From the NCBI GenBank assembly GCA_910589665.1, contig CAJUTR010000001.1, positions 204,224 to 268,223 on the forward strand: a DNA stretch of 64,000 bases. Direction: 5' to 3'. The position numbers and the translations under genes were made by a program. Under the pieces are notes generated by a model. That model worked only from the letters and a program-made list of their open reading frames with translations, was not told the origin of the DNA and made no database searches. Positions 32,794 to 42,411 of this stretch are shown here, one piece after another. The number at the start of each line of letters is the position of its first letter. Position 1 is the stretch's first letter. Source of the stretch: an uncultured Eubacterium sp. GTDB taxonomy: Bacteria > Bacillota > Clostridia > Lachnospirales > Lachnospiraceae.

Positions 32794-33975
32794 ATGGAAA
32801 AATTTCATGAGGTTGTGATCGTCGGCGCTGGCGCGTCGGGGTTACTGTGCGGCTATTTTCTCGGAAAAGCGGGAATGGATGCCGTTATTTTAGAAAAGCA
32901 TGCGTCGGCGGGGCGGAAACTATTGGCGACAGGGAATGGCAGGTGCAATTTTACAAACCGTCATATGAGCGAACAGTGCTTTTACGGGGACAGGGAATTT
33001 GTCAGGAGTATTTTGTCACAGGTGGATGCAGAAAAAGTGATCGGGATCTTTGAGGAGATCGGCATGTTCCACAGAGAGCGGGATGGCTATTGTTACCCAT
33101 ATAGTGGACAGGCGTCGGCGCCGGTCTCGCTTTTGACAGAAGCGTGTGAGGATAATGGTATTTTATTTCATTTTGATACGGAAGTCAGAAAGGTGATACA
33201 TAAGGATGGAGAATACGTGATCCATTGTAGCAGGGGGGAGAGATACCGCTGCCGGACGTTGGTGCTGGCGGCGGGAGGAAAAGCGGGAAAAAGCGTGGGC
33301 GGGAGCGGCAGCGGCTATAAGCTGTGCCGCAGTCTTTCCCATCGCGTGACAAGCCTATATCCGGGCCTGACGGGGCTTCGGGCCGGGGGAGGGGAATGGG
33401 GTACGCTTGCTGGGGTGCGTCTGCAGGGCCAGGTGTCGCTTTTCTTGGATGGGCGGCTGGCCGGGCAGGAGAGTGGAGAGATCCAAATGGTAAAAGATGG
33501 CATATCCGGTATACCAGTATTCCAACTCTGCCGGCTGGCGGCGGAGGGACTGGACGAAGGAAAAACGGTCACTTGTGAGTTAGACTTGTGCCCTGCCATG
33601 AGTTCCGGGCAGTTGGACGACTGGCTGTCCCATCACGGTGTGGGCAGACTTTCTGGGATCGTTCACGTGAAACTGGCACAAGTTTTAAGAAAGAAAGCTG
33701 GTCATTCGCAGAAAGCGATGATCCATATGCTGAAACAGTATGAGGTTTTAATTTTGGATACGTTTGGATTTGAGCGCGCGCAAGTTACGGCGGGCGGTGT
33801 CATCACGGATGAGATTGATGCGGAGACGATGCAGTCAAAATTGCATGAGCGGCTGTTTATTTTGGGAGAGCTGCTCGATGTCGATGGGATATGCGGCGGA
33901 TACAATTTACATTTTGCCTGGAGTACGGCCTGTCGGTGCGCAAAGAAGATAACGGAATTAGGAAAGGATACATGA
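32794..33975 (+). CDS. HI0933-family FAD-dependent flavoprotein
   Basis: About 393 residues. ATG 32794 is preferred over ATG 32791, which touches the GAGGA ribosome binding site. The dinucleotide-binding motif VVIVGAGASGLLCGYFLGKAG starts at residue 6. It is followed by the family motifs GRKLLATGNGRCNFTN and LVLAAGGKAGKSVGGSGSG, and by GVITDEIDAETMQSK and LLDVDGICGGYNLHFAW at the end. The HI0933/YhiN family is widespread, with poorly defined oxidoreductase activity. It is one base from the next flavoprotein gene, so the two are co-transcribed. A hairpin GCTGC/GCAGC lies in the leader. Confidence 0.88.
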   Translation: MEKFHEVVIVGAGASGLLCGYFLGKAGMDAVILEKHASAGRKLLATGNGRCNFTNRHMSEQCFYGDREFVRSILSQVDAEKVIGIFEEIGMFHRERDGYCYPYSGQASAPVSLLTEACEDNGILFHFDTEVRKVIHKDGEYVIHCSRGERYRCRTLVLAAGGKAGKSVGGSGSGYKLCRSLSHRVTSLYPGLTGLRAGGGEWGTLAGVRLQGQVSLFLDGRLAGQESGEIQMVKDGISGIPVFQLCRLAAEGLDEGKTVTCELDLCPAMSSGQLDDWLSHHGVGRLSGIVHVKLAQVLRKKAGHSQKAMIHMLKQYEVLILDTFGFERAQVTAGGVITDEIDAETMQSKLHERLFILGELLDVDGICGGYNLHFAWSTACRCAKKITELGKDT

Positions 33976-33976
33976 G

Positions 33977-35743
33977 ATGCTGCAGTATCGTCAGTGTAAG
34001 ATTCAATATAGAGAGCTTAACGCGGAGCAGGAACTGGACTGTCTCCGCAAAAAGATAGCCGTACAGCTTCATTTGCCGGAACAGGATATAAAAGGACTGC
34101 GGATCGAGAGAAAAAGCCTCGACGCTAGAAAAAAGCCAGAACTGTTTTGGAATTATACGGTCTTATTCCGATGTGGCAATGAGAATGGAGTGATGAGAAA
34201 AAACAGGAAAAATAAAAATCTTTCTGTTTTTACGCCGCCGCCAGATCTGTCTGATGTGATATGCAGGGTGAGGAAGGATAGAGTCAGCACTCAGAAAGCT
34301 TCCGGTGCGGAGGAGCTAGCACATGCGGAAACAGGAGGAGACAAACCGGGCGGCAGGGTGTTGATCGTCGGAGCCGGGCCGGCGGGGTTGATGTGCGGTT
34401 ATTTTCTTGCCCAGTGCGGGTTACGACCGGTGATCATCGAGCGCGGAGGCCCGATGTGGGAACGGGTCGACAGGGTATCGCGGTTTTGGAAAGAGGGAAC
34501 GCTGGACGCGGATACGAACGTGTCGTTCGGAGAGGGGGGTGCGGGTACCTTTTCGGATGGAAAATTGAATACGGGTGTGAAAGATCGGTCGGGAAAGAAA
34601 CCGTTTATACTGGATACCTTTATCGCGCATGGCGCGCCGGAGGACATCCGGTATGCGGCGAAACCGCACATTGGAACGGACCGGCTGCGGCGGGTGATCC
34701 AGTCGATGCGTGAGGAAATAGAAGCGCTGGGTGGAACTTATCTGTTCCATCATACTTTTGTAGGGTTTCGAGAGAAGGAAATGCCGGCTGGTAAATCAGT
34801 TGATGGATTTCAGGAAGATCAGTCCCACGCCTCGGTCCATACAGGTAAAAAACGCCGGCTGACAGGTATTTATGTGCAGGATGAGAAGGGGAATGAAACA
34901 TTACTGGCATGTGATACGTGCGTGCTGGCGATCGGGCACAGCGCACGGGATACGTTTGAGCGGTTACGGGAAGAACGGATTGCCATGCAGCAGAAGCCAT
35001 TTGCCGTGGGCGTTCGTGTGGAGCACCCCCAGAAAAAGATCAATGAGATCCAGTACGGCACAGGGGACGAAAGCCTTCCGGCCGCGGATTATAAGCTTAC
35101 GGGAACGACAGGAGATGGCAGGGGCGTTTATAGTTTCTGCATGTGTCCGGGCGGATATGTGGTGAATGCTTCGACGGAAGAAGGCATGACGGTGGTGAAT
35201 GGGATGAGTGACCGCGCACGGGACTCCGGGCAGGCGAATAGTGCAGTCATTGTCACCGTGTCGGAACAGGATTTTAAAAGCGGGGACGTACTTGCCGGCG
35301 TGGAATTCCAAAGGGAACTGGAGCGGCGGACATTTCGGGTGGGAAATGGAAAGATTCCTGTTCAGCGGTTTGCGGATTTTGCGGAGGGTATTCGTTCGGA
35401 ACGGGCGGAAGCAAAAAGCCATATGCCGTGTACGAAGGGGGAGGCTGTACTTGCCGATGTGAGGAGCATACTGCCCGGATTTATCTCGGATGGTATTGTA
35501 GAAGGAATGAGGCAGTTTGGTAAAAAGATGCCCGGGTTTGACGATGGGGATGTTTGGGTAATCGGGACCGAAACCCGCACGTCTTCTCCCGTGCGGATCG
35601 TGCGGGACCGGCAGCTGGTCTCGGAGAGTCTGGACGGATTGTACCCTTGCGGGGAGGGCGCTGGATACGCTGGTGGGATCATGTCGGCCGCGATGGACGG
35701 TCTGCGTGTGGCGCTCCGGATCATAGAGGGCGATCTGGATTAG
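33977..35743 (+). CDS. Uncharacterised FAD-dependent dehydrogenase
   Basis: 588 residues. An N-terminal domain of about 100 residues (LRKKIAVQLHLPEQDI, FWNYTVLF) precedes the FAD-binding site VLIVGAGPAGLMCGYFLAQCG near residue 130. Next come NVSFGEGGAGTFSDGKLNTG and the C-terminal GEGAGYAGGIMSAAMDGLR typical of this conserved FAD-dependent family. The family is common in Clostridia and Bacteroidetes, but its substrate is not established. Its pairing with the HI0933-like gene suggests linked redox roles. It is cytoplasmic. Confidence 0.82.
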   Translation: MLQYRQCKIQYRELNAEQELDCLRKKIAVQLHLPEQDIKGLRIERKSLDARKKPELFWNYTVLFRCGNENGVMRKNRKNKNLSVFTPPPDLSDVICRVRKDRVSTQKASGAEELAHAETGGDKPGGRVLIVGAGPAGLMCGYFLAQCGLRPVIIERGGPMWERVDRVSRFWKEGTLDADTNVSFGEGGAGTFSDGKLNTGVKDRSGKKPFILDTFIAHGAPEDIRYAAKPHIGTDRLRRVIQSMREEIEALGGTYLFHHTFVGFREKEMPAGKSVDGFQEDQSHASVHTGKKRRLTGIYVQDEKGNETLLACDTCVLAIGHSARDTFERLREERIAMQQKPFAVGVRVEHPQKKINEIQYGTGDESLPAADYKLTGTTGDGRGVYSFCMCPGGYVVNASTEEGMTVVNGMSDRARDSGQANSAVIVTVSEQDFKSGDVLAGVEFQRELERRTFRVGNGKIPVQRFADFAEGIRSERAEAKSHMPCTKGEAVLADVRSILPGFISDGIVEGMRQFGKKMPGFDDGDVWVIGTETRTSSPVRIVRDRQLVSESLDGLYPCGEGAGYAGGIMSAAMDGLRVALRIIEGDLD

Positions 35744-35790
35744 GACGGCGCAGGAAAAGTGAACGCATTATGGAGGTAAGAGAGAAAAAT

Positions 35791-36621
35791 ATGAGAACTA
35801 CGTTTAAGGATAAACAACGCATTGTATTTAAAGTAGGGACGTCGACGATCATCCACGAGGAGACAGGAGGGCTTGATCTGGTCAAGCTGGAGAAATTTGT
35901 CCGCATCCTGACGGATCTACATAACAGAGGAAAGGACATTATCGTCGTTTCGTCCGGAGCCATCGGTGTCGGAAGAAAGTCGATCGGTCTGAAAGAAAAG
36001 CCGGATACCATTTCGCTCAAACAGGCATGCGCGGCGATTGGCCAGAGCCGGCTCATGACCGTGTACCAAAAGCTGTTTTCAGAGTATAATCAGTACACGG
36101 CGCAGATCCTTATGACAAAGTTCACGATCATGGACGACAGAAGCCGGCACAACGCCCGCAGTACGTTTGACGAACTTTTGAAACTAGGTGCGATCCCGAT
36201 CGTGAATGAAAACGACTCTGTGGCGACGGATGAAATCGAATTTGGTGATAACGATACGCTCTCAGCGATCGTGGCGGCGATCGCAAAAGCGGATCTGCTC
36301 GTTTTACTGAGCGACATCGACGGATTGTATACCGATGATCCGAATGTCAATCCGGGCGCGGAGTTTATCTCTTATGTGGAGAGTATCAGCGACGAGATGA
36401 TCGAGATGGCGAAAGGGTCGTCTACGTCGTATGGTACGGGCGGCATGAGCGCTAAAATATATGCGGCGGGTATCGCGAATGACGCGGGAACGGATATGGC
36501 GATCATCAACGGGGAAAATATGGAGAATGTCAATCTTCTCATGGAAGGGGAGCCGATCGGAACGGTTTTTAAGGCTCATAAGACGAGACATTTTCATTTG
36601 AAGGAGTATTTGGAACGGTAA
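35791..36621 (+). CDS. proB: Glutamate 5-kinase
   Basis: About 276 residues, the short form lacking the C-terminal PUA domain. The amino-acid kinase fold shows IVFKVGTSTI, IIVVSSGAIGVGRK, IPIVNENDSVATDEIEFGDND and LLSDIDGLYTDDP. ATG 35791 is preferred from the position of the kinase core; ATG 35770 in the same frame is possible. It phosphorylates glutamate, the first step of proline synthesis. Its usual partner proA lies about 1.7 kb downstream, separated by a DUF896 gene, a folate gene and a decayed gene. Confidence 0.96.
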   Translation: MRTTFKDKQRIVFKVGTSTIIHEETGGLDLVKLEKFVRILTDLHNRGKDIIVVSSGAIGVGRKSIGLKEKPDTISLKQACAAIGQSRLMTVYQKLFSEYNQYTAQILMTKFTIMDDRSRHNARSTFDELLKLGAIPIVNENDSVATDEIEFGDNDTLSAIVAAIAKADLLVLLSDIDGLYTDDPNVNPGAEFISYVESISDEMIEMAKGSSTSYGTGGMSAKIYAAGIANDAGTDMAIINGENMENVNLLMEGEPIGTVFKAHKTRHFHLKEYLER

Positions 36622-36638
36622 GGAGGCAGAATCAGAAA

Positions 36639-36848
36639 ATGGATGAACAGAAGATCAAACGGATCAATGAGTTATATAAAAAGAAAAAAGAGGGAACGAT
36701 AACGGCGGAGGAAAGGAAGGAACAGGCATTATTACGCGCGGAATATGTCGATTCCGTCCGTCAGAACTTACGCTCGACACTGGCTAACGTTTCGATCCAG
36801 GAGGCGGACGGGACGATCTCGCCGCTGACGAAAAAGAATAAACAGTAA
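36639..36848 (+). CDS. DUF896 (YnzC-type) small protein
   Basis: 69 residues. MDEQKIKRINELYKKKKEG followed by LTEEE-like ITAEERKEQALLRAEY is the DUF896 helical hairpin signature. It is highly charged and cytoplasmic. In Bacillus the family member YnzC is a small protein of unknown function in the SOS region. Here it sits in the proB operon with 17 bases before it and 14 after it, so it is co-expressed with proline and folate genes. Confidence 0.9.
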   Translation: MDEQKIKRINELYKKKKEGTITAEERKEQALLRAEYVDSVRQNLRSTLANVSIQEADGTISPLTKKNKQ

Positions 36849-36862
36849 GGTCGGGAGAAAAG

Positions 36863-37444
36863 ATGGGAAAACAGGAGACGCGCCTTCGCGCACTCACGAT
36901 TCGAAACGGTTTGGAACAGGAGTATCGGTCAGAGTGTTCCAGGCGGATCGTGGAACGGATTTTGCGGTCGGAATGGTTTCAAAAGGCGGAGATTGTATTG
37001 TCGTATGCGTCCTTCCGCTCTGAGGTGGAAACGGATGGACTGAATCAGGAAGTTTTGCGGCAGGGAAAACAGCTCTATCTGCCGAAAACATATGCCGAGA
37101 CAGGGCAGATGTGCTTTTTTCATGTGGAAGATCCAGGAGCGTTGCAAAAGGGGTATCAGGGGATTTATGAGCCGGAAGAAACCGTACAAGCGGAGCGGAT
37201 GTTTAGTGATGACAGCACATATAACAAAGATGATGTGATGATGATCATGCCCGGGGTGGCGTTTGACGGAAGAGGAAACAGGATGGGATATGGCGGCGGC
37301 TATTATGACAGGTATCTGGCGCGGTATGGGGAGAAGATCATGTGTGTGCTTGCCGCGTTTGAGGAACAGGAGATGACGGAAATCCCAGTGGAGAAATGGG
37401 ATGTGCGTCCAGCGCGTATTGTCACACAGAATGGGGTGAGGTAG
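36863..37444 (+). CDS. 5-formyltetrahydrofolate cyclo-ligase
   Basis: 193 residues. The family signature is complete: MPGVAFDGRGNRMGYGGGYYDRYL near residue 135, with the phosphate-binding glycine-rich turn, and LSYASFRSEVETDGL near residue 50, where the substrate binds. It converts 5-formyl-THF to methenyl-THF with ATP. It starts at ATG 36863 after GTCGGGAGAAA and is in operon order with proB and DUF896. Downstream is a stretch of decayed sequence before proA. Confidence 0.95.
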   Translation: MGKQETRLRALTIRNGLEQEYRSECSRRIVERILRSEWFQKAEIVLSYASFRSEVETDGLNQEVLRQGKQLYLPKTYAETGQMCFFHVEDPGALQKGYQGIYEPEETVQAERMFSDDSTYNKDDVMMIMPGVAFDGRGNRMGYGGGYYDRYLARYGEKIMCVLAAFEEQEMTEIPVEKWDVRPARIVTQNGVR

Positions 37445-37540
37445 GGGATGATTTGTATTTGCAATTTTATCATGGAAATGTTAAAATGTGTTCAGTTAAT
37501 CGAGTAGTCCTCTTGAAACGACTTTGATAAACCGCCATAG

Positions 37541-38193
37541 CGGAAAAACGAGAGTTGGGATGCGTGTGATTCCTCTACTCTATTTGATTCTCTCTCGATC
37601 GCGCAGTCTGTCGGTTATCGAAAGCATTTGAACCGGTACCCGGTCATTTCTGTTACGTTCCATGAACTGCCGCAGTATTGCCGGACGTATGAGCAGTACA
37701 TAGAGCGAGTTGAGCAAAGGTTGATCGAAGATTAAAAAAAGAGTTTCCAGATGCGGAAATTGATGGGACAGAGACACTTTGGGATATTTTGACAGATCTT
37801 TATATACGAGATCCCTCGGTGAGGTTTATTTTTGCATTTGATGAGAGGGATTTTATCTTTCATCAGGATTTTGTTTCCGAAGGAGATAGGAAAGAATTTA
37901 TCATGTTTTTAAGCAACCTGCTGAAAGATAAACCATATCTGCAGTTTGCCTATATGACAGGGATCCTTCCGATTGCAAAGTATTCAAGCGGTTCCGAGTT
38001 AAATATGTTTGTTGAGTTTACGATGGCGAAATCACCGGCGTTCAGTGACTATTTTGGATTTACGGAGGCAGAGGTAACGAAGTTGTATGAGCGGTATTTG
38101 GTAAGTTGCGAGCATCCAGCCATCACGCAGGAAGAATTGAAGGGGTGGTATAATTCGCATATAACAGTGAAGAGGAATTTCATAAAAGGGTAG
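37541..38193 (+). pseudogene. Decayed AAA-ATPase-like / PD-(D/E)XK nuclease superfamily gene
   Basis: Two overlapping frames encode consecutive parts of one protein. The first (37541-37735) reads DSSTLFDSLSIAQ, GYRKHLNRYPVISVTFHELP and EQYIERVEQRLIED, then meets TAA at 37733. The second continues from KKEFPDAEIDGTETLWDILTD through FIFHQDFVSE, LKDKPYLQFAYMTGILPIAK and YFGFTEAEVTKLYERYL to a stop at 38193. The frames meet in a run of seven A (37734-37740). The N-terminal P-loop region and the C-terminal nuclease half are missing. The rest of 37445-38337 shows no other gene. Such proteins occur as mobile, multi-copy families in gut anaerobes. Confidence 0.8.
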
Positions 38194-38337
38194 GAAGAAA
38201 CGCGAAAGAGAAACAAAAAGTCCTCGCAGTTGGTATTAGCTATGATAAAAAGACAAAAAAGCATAGCAGCAAAATAGAAATGCTATAAAAAATCAAGAAA
38301 CATATCGTTATCGGAGAAAAAAGGAGGAGTCCAGATC

Positions 38338-39582
38338 ATGACATTAGAGGAAATGGGACGGTCTGCCCGGTCAGCCGCGGCGGCCATGAACCGCTTGCCG
38401 GTTGTAAAAAAGAATGAGGGGCTGCTGTTTGTGGCAGAGGAACTCGTCCGGTGCGCCGGCGACATATTAGAAAAAAACAACATAGATCTTGACCAGGCGA
38501 AAACAGCCGGGATGAAGGAATCTCTCATTGACCGTCTGCGGCTGACGGACGACCGGATCCGGTCGATGGCGGAAGGTCTGAAACAGGTTGTGGGATTGGA
38601 AGATCCGGTCGGGGAAGTTCTTTCAATGAAGACACTGCCAAACGGACTTCAGGTGGGGCAGCGCCGTGTGCCGATCGGCGTAATCGGTATTATTTATGAG
38701 TCGCGTCCGAATGTGACGGCCGATGCGTTCGCCCTTTGTTTTAAGACGGGAAATGCGGTTATCCTGCGGGGCGGCAGTGACGCGATCCACTCGAATACCG
38801 CGATCGTGGAAGTGATCCGCCAGGCGCTGGCTAAGATCGGACTGCCAGAGGATGCGATCCAGCTTGTGGCCGATACATCCAGAGAGACGGCAAAACAGCT
38901 CATGAGGATGAATGAATATATCGATGTGCTGATCCCGCGCGGTGGGGCTGGTCTGATCAAGACTGTAGTAGAAAAAAGTACGGTGCCAGTCATTGAGACG
39001 GGGACGGGGAACTGCCACGTCTATGTGGATGAATCTGCCGATCTGGATATGGCTGTCCGCATCATTGTCAACGCGAAGATACAGCGTCTCGGCGTCTGCA
39101 ATGCGTGTGAGTCGCTCGTCATCCATGAGGCAGCGGCAGAGCAGGCGGTTCCCGTGATCTGCCAGGCGTTGTATGAACACGGTGTCGAGATCCGGGGGGA
39201 TGAGCGCGCGCGAACATACGATGCTGGTATAGTTCCTGCGTCAGAGGAGGATTTTGGCACGGAGTATTTGGATAAGATCATTTCCGTGAAGATCGTGGAC
39301 AGCATCGACGAGGCGATCGCGCATATCAACCGTTATAACACAGGGCATTCCGAGTCGATCGTGACGAGCTGTTATGACAATTCGATGAAGTTTTTGAATG
39401 AAATCGACGCGGCCGCCGTTTATGTGAACGCCTCTACTCGTTTTACGGACGGGTTTGAGTTTGGATTTGGGGCAGAGATCGGGATCAGTACGCAAAAACT
39501 ACACGCCAGGGGGCCGATGGGACTTTTGGCACTGACAAGTACCAAATATATCATTTTGGGTAACGGGCAGATCCGGGAATAG
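38338..39582 (+). CDS. proA: Gamma-glutamyl phosphate reductase
   Basis: 414 residues. GGAG lies nine bases before ATG 38338. The catalytic cysteine is in QRLGVCNACESLV near residue 253, and the NADP-binding region VIGIIYESRPNVTADAFALC lies near residue 120, followed by GNAVILRGGSDA. The C-terminal VNASTRFTDGFEFGFGAEIGIS is typical of the family. It reduces glutamyl phosphate to the semialdehyde that cyclises on the way to proline. The intervening pseudogene suggests that an insertion split an ancestral proB-proA operon. Confidence 0.97.
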   Translation: MTLEEMGRSARSAAAAMNRLPVVKKNEGLLFVAEELVRCAGDILEKNNIDLDQAKTAGMKESLIDRLRLTDDRIRSMAEGLKQVVGLEDPVGEVLSMKTLPNGLQVGQRRVPIGVIGIIYESRPNVTADAFALCFKTGNAVILRGGSDAIHSNTAIVEVIRQALAKIGLPEDAIQLVADTSRETAKQLMRMNEYIDVLIPRGGAGLIKTVVEKSTVPVIETGTGNCHVYVDESADLDMAVRIIVNAKIQRLGVCNACESLVIHEAAAEQAVPVICQALYEHGVEIRGDERARTYDAGIVPASEEDFGTEYLDKIISVKIVDSIDEAIAHINRYNTGHSESIVTSCYDNSMKFLNEIDAAAVYVNASTRFTDGFEFGFGAEIGISTQKLHARGPMGLLALTSTKYIILGNGQIRE

Positions 39583-39659
39583 AAAATGAATGTCAAATAA
39601 TAGTTAAGAAAATAGAGAAAAAGGCGCCTGATACAGGCGGCGCAGAAATGGAGATAGCA

Positions 39660-42302
39660 ATGAAACCATATGGATTAAACGAACTTAGGAGCATGTTTTT
39701 GGAATTTTTTGAAGGGAAAGGGCATCTTGTCATGAAGAGTTTTTCCCTGATCCCGCAAAACGATAAGAGTTTACTTCTCATCAATGCCGGGATGACCCCG
39801 CTGAAACCATATTTTACTGGACAGGAGATCCCTCCGCGGACGCGGGTGGCGACCTGCCAGAAATGTATCCGGACAGGAGATATTGAAAATGTCGGAAAGA
39901 CAGCCCGTCACGGTACTTTTTTTGAGATGCTGGGGAACTTTTCTTTTGGCGATTATTTTAAACACGAGGCAATAGCCTGGTCGTGGGAATTTCTGACAAA
40001 GACGTTGGAAATACCGGAGGACAGGCTGTATCCTTCAGTCTATGTAGAAGATGACGAAGCATTTGACATTTGGAACAAGGAGATCGGCATCGCGAAAGAG
40101 AGGATCTTCCGTTTCGGAAAGGAAGACAATTTTTGGGAGCACGGCGCCGGGCCGTGCGGGCCATGTTCGGAAATCTACTTTGACCGCGGGGAGAAATACG
40201 GCTGCGGTAGTCCGGATTGTACGGTTGGATGTGAGTGCGACCGTTACATAGAGATCTGGAACAATGTATTTACCCAGTTTGACAATGACGGGAATGGAAA
40301 TTATGAGGAACTGGAAAACAAAAATATCGATACCGGTATGGGACTGGAACGTCTGGCTGTCATTATGCAGGAAGTCGATTCGATCTTTGATGTCGATACG
40401 GTCAAGGCGATCCGTGACTGTGTATGCGAACTGGCACATGTGGAATATGGGAAAGAGGACAAAGCGGATATGTCGATCCGCGTCATTACTGACCATATCC
40501 GCTCGGTGACGTTCATGGTGTCGGACGGGATCATGCCGTCCAATGAGGGCAGGGGATATGTGCTCCGCCGGCTTCTGCGCCGTGCGGCGAGACATGGGAG
40601 GCTGCTCGGCATTTCGGGCCGTTTTCTGGCTGATTTGTGTGAGGTAGTGATCCGTGAGTCGAAAGACGGGTATCCCGAACTGGCGGATAAGAAAGATTAT
40701 ATTTTGAAACTCATTTCTACCGAGGAGGAGAATTTTAATAAGACGATTGATCAGGGACTTACGATCCTTGGTGAGATGATGGAGCAGATGAAGAAGGAAG
40801 GGACATCCGTTCTTTCTGGTGATCATACGTTCAAGCTTTATGATACGTATGGTTTCCCTGTCGATCTCACGGTTGAAATATTGGAAGAAAAAGGATTTAC
40901 AGTCGATGAGGACGGATTTCTGGCGGCGATGGAAGTGCAGAGAAAGACGGCGCGTGAAGCCAGGGAAGTGACGAATTATATGGGAGCGGACGTGACTGTT
41001 TACCAGTCGATCGACGCAGCCGTTCAGAGCCAGTTTGTCGGTTATGACCGTCTGGAACACGAATCGAACGTCACGGTACTGACGACGGCAGACGCGATCG
41101 TTGATACACTGAGCGAGGGGATGGAAGGAACGATCCTCGTTGAGGAGACGCCGTTCTACGCGACGATGGGCGGTCAGGCGGCCGATACGGGAGTTATTTC
41201 CACAGCGGATGGCACATTTGAAGTGGCAGATACGATCAAACTCCAGGGAACGAAGATCGGCCATGTGGGGAAAATGATCTCTGGTACGATCCACACTGGT
41301 GAGACGGTGAAACTTTCCGTCGATGCGGGCCGGAGAAATCTGACGGCGAATAATCACAGCGCTACGCATCTGATGCAGAAGGCACTCCGTCTCGTGCTTG
41401 GCAGCCATGTCGAGCAGGCAGGTTCCCTTGTGGATCAGGAGAAACTCCGTTTTGACTTTACGCATTTTTCTCCGATGACTGACGAAGAGATCGCGAAGGT
41501 AGAGGCGATTGTCAATGAAAATATTTTGAATGGACTCCCGGTGGTGACGAATGAGATGACGCTCGACGAGGCGAAGAAAACGGGAGCGATGGCTCTCTTT
41601 GGCGAAAAATACGGAGAAAAAGTCCGTGTCGTTCAGATGGGAGAGTTCAGTTCGGAGCTGTGCGGAGGTACTCATGTGGAAAATACGAGGAATATTTCCG
41701 CTTTTAAGATCATATCGGAAAATGGTGTTGCCGCCGGCGTGAGAAGGATTGAGGCGCTGACGGGGGCCGGACTGATCGCGTACTATGATCAGGTGGAACA
41801 GCAACTGAAAGAGGCGGCAAAGGCGCTAAAAGCAAATCCGGTGGATGTCGTGAAGAAGATCACAGCGATGCAGGAGCAATTGAAAGCGTTATCAAAAGAG
41901 AATGATTCGCTAAAGGCAAAGATGGCGAAAGCGGTAGCCGGTGACATGATGTCTGCGGCAGAAGAGGTAAATGGCATAAAGATCCTCGTCAGCCGGCTCA
42001 CCGATGTGGATATGAACGGTATGCGGGATTTAGGCGATGAGGCGAAACAGAAACTAGGGGAAGCAATCGTTGTCTTTGCCGCAGAAAATGGCGGAAAAGT
42101 GAACTTGATGGCGACGGCGACTGACAGCGCCGTGGCAAAAGGCGCCCATGCTGGCAATCTCATAAAGGAAATCGCTAAGCTCGTCGGCGGAGGCGGAGGC
42201 GGCCGTCCCAATATGGCACAGGCAGGCGGTAAAGATCCGGCTGGTATCGAAGACGCTCTCGAGCGCGCAAAAGAGGTGGCAAAAGAGCAGGTCGGCCAGT
42301 AA
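39660..42302 (+). CDS. alaS: Alanyl-tRNA synthetase
   Basis: About 880 residues, full length. ATG 39660 is preferred: GGAG at 39650-39653 gives six bases of spacing, and the product then starts KPYGLNELRSMFLEFFEGKGH. The class II core (FFEMLGNFSFGDYFK, FWEHGAGPCGPCSEIYFDRG, TGMGLERL) is followed by the editing domain with HSATHLMQKALR and CGGTHVENT, and a C-terminal C-Ala domain ending GGGGGGRPNMAQAGGKDP. It charges tRNA-Ala. No T-box precedes it; a GCGCCTG/CAGGCGGCGC hairpin sits just before the ribosome binding site. Confidence 0.98.
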   Translation: MKPYGLNELRSMFLEFFEGKGHLVMKSFSLIPQNDKSLLLINAGMTPLKPYFTGQEIPPRTRVATCQKCIRTGDIENVGKTARHGTFFEMLGNFSFGDYFKHEAIAWSWEFLTKTLEIPEDRLYPSVYVEDDEAFDIWNKEIGIAKERIFRFGKEDNFWEHGAGPCGPCSEIYFDRGEKYGCGSPDCTVGCECDRYIEIWNNVFTQFDNDGNGNYEELENKNIDTGMGLERLAVIMQEVDSIFDVDTVKAIRDCVCELAHVEYGKEDKADMSIRVITDHIRSVTFMVSDGIMPSNEGRGYVLRRLLRRAARHGRLLGISGRFLADLCEVVIRESKDGYPELADKKDYILKLISTEEENFNKTIDQGLTILGEMMEQMKKEGTSVLSGDHTFKLYDTYGFPVDLTVEILEEKGFTVDEDGFLAAMEVQRKTAREAREVTNYMGADVTVYQSIDAAVQSQFVGYDRLEHESNVTVLTTADAIVDTLSEGMEGTILVEETPFYATMGGQAADTGVISTADGTFEVADTIKLQGTKIGHVGKMISGTIHTGETVKLSVDAGRRNLTANNHSATHLMQKALRLVLGSHVEQAGSLVDQEKLRFDFTHFSPMTDEEIAKVEAIVNENILNGLPVVTNEMTLDEAKKTGAMALFGEKYGEKVRVVQMGEFSSELCGGTHVENTRNISAFKIISENGVAAGVRRIEALTGAGLIAYYDQVEQQLKEAAKALKANPVDVVKKITAMQEQLKALSKENDSLKAKMAKAVAGDMMSAAEEVNGIKILVSRLTDVDMNGMRDLGDEAKQKLGEAIVVFAAENGGKVNLMATATDSAVAKGAHAGNLIKEIAKLVGGGGGGRPNMAQAGGKDPAGIEDALERAKEVAKEQVGQ

Positions 42303-42411
42303 AGAAAGTGAATACAAGGAAAGAACGCATACGCAAACATATGCGAGTATATGTGAGGCGCGTGCCAAACGAAAGGGGAACGATCGTTACCTTGTGCGAG
42401 GGAGGAATATT

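Noticed and set aside
39583..39659. A T-box or other riboswitch before alaS
   Set aside because: The gap is only 77 bases, with no T-box sequence and no terminator; only a small hairpin is present.
40035..41804. A 589-codon open frame on the minus strand inside alaS
   Set aside because: It lies antisense to a clear, full-length alanyl-tRNA synthetase, has low-complexity Arg/His-rich composition and no ribosome binding site; it is a by-product of codon usage.
42379..42388. Palindrome AACGATCGTT before the GH43 gene as an operator
   Set aside because: A single 10-bp palindrome with no promoter next to it; expected by chance at this scale.
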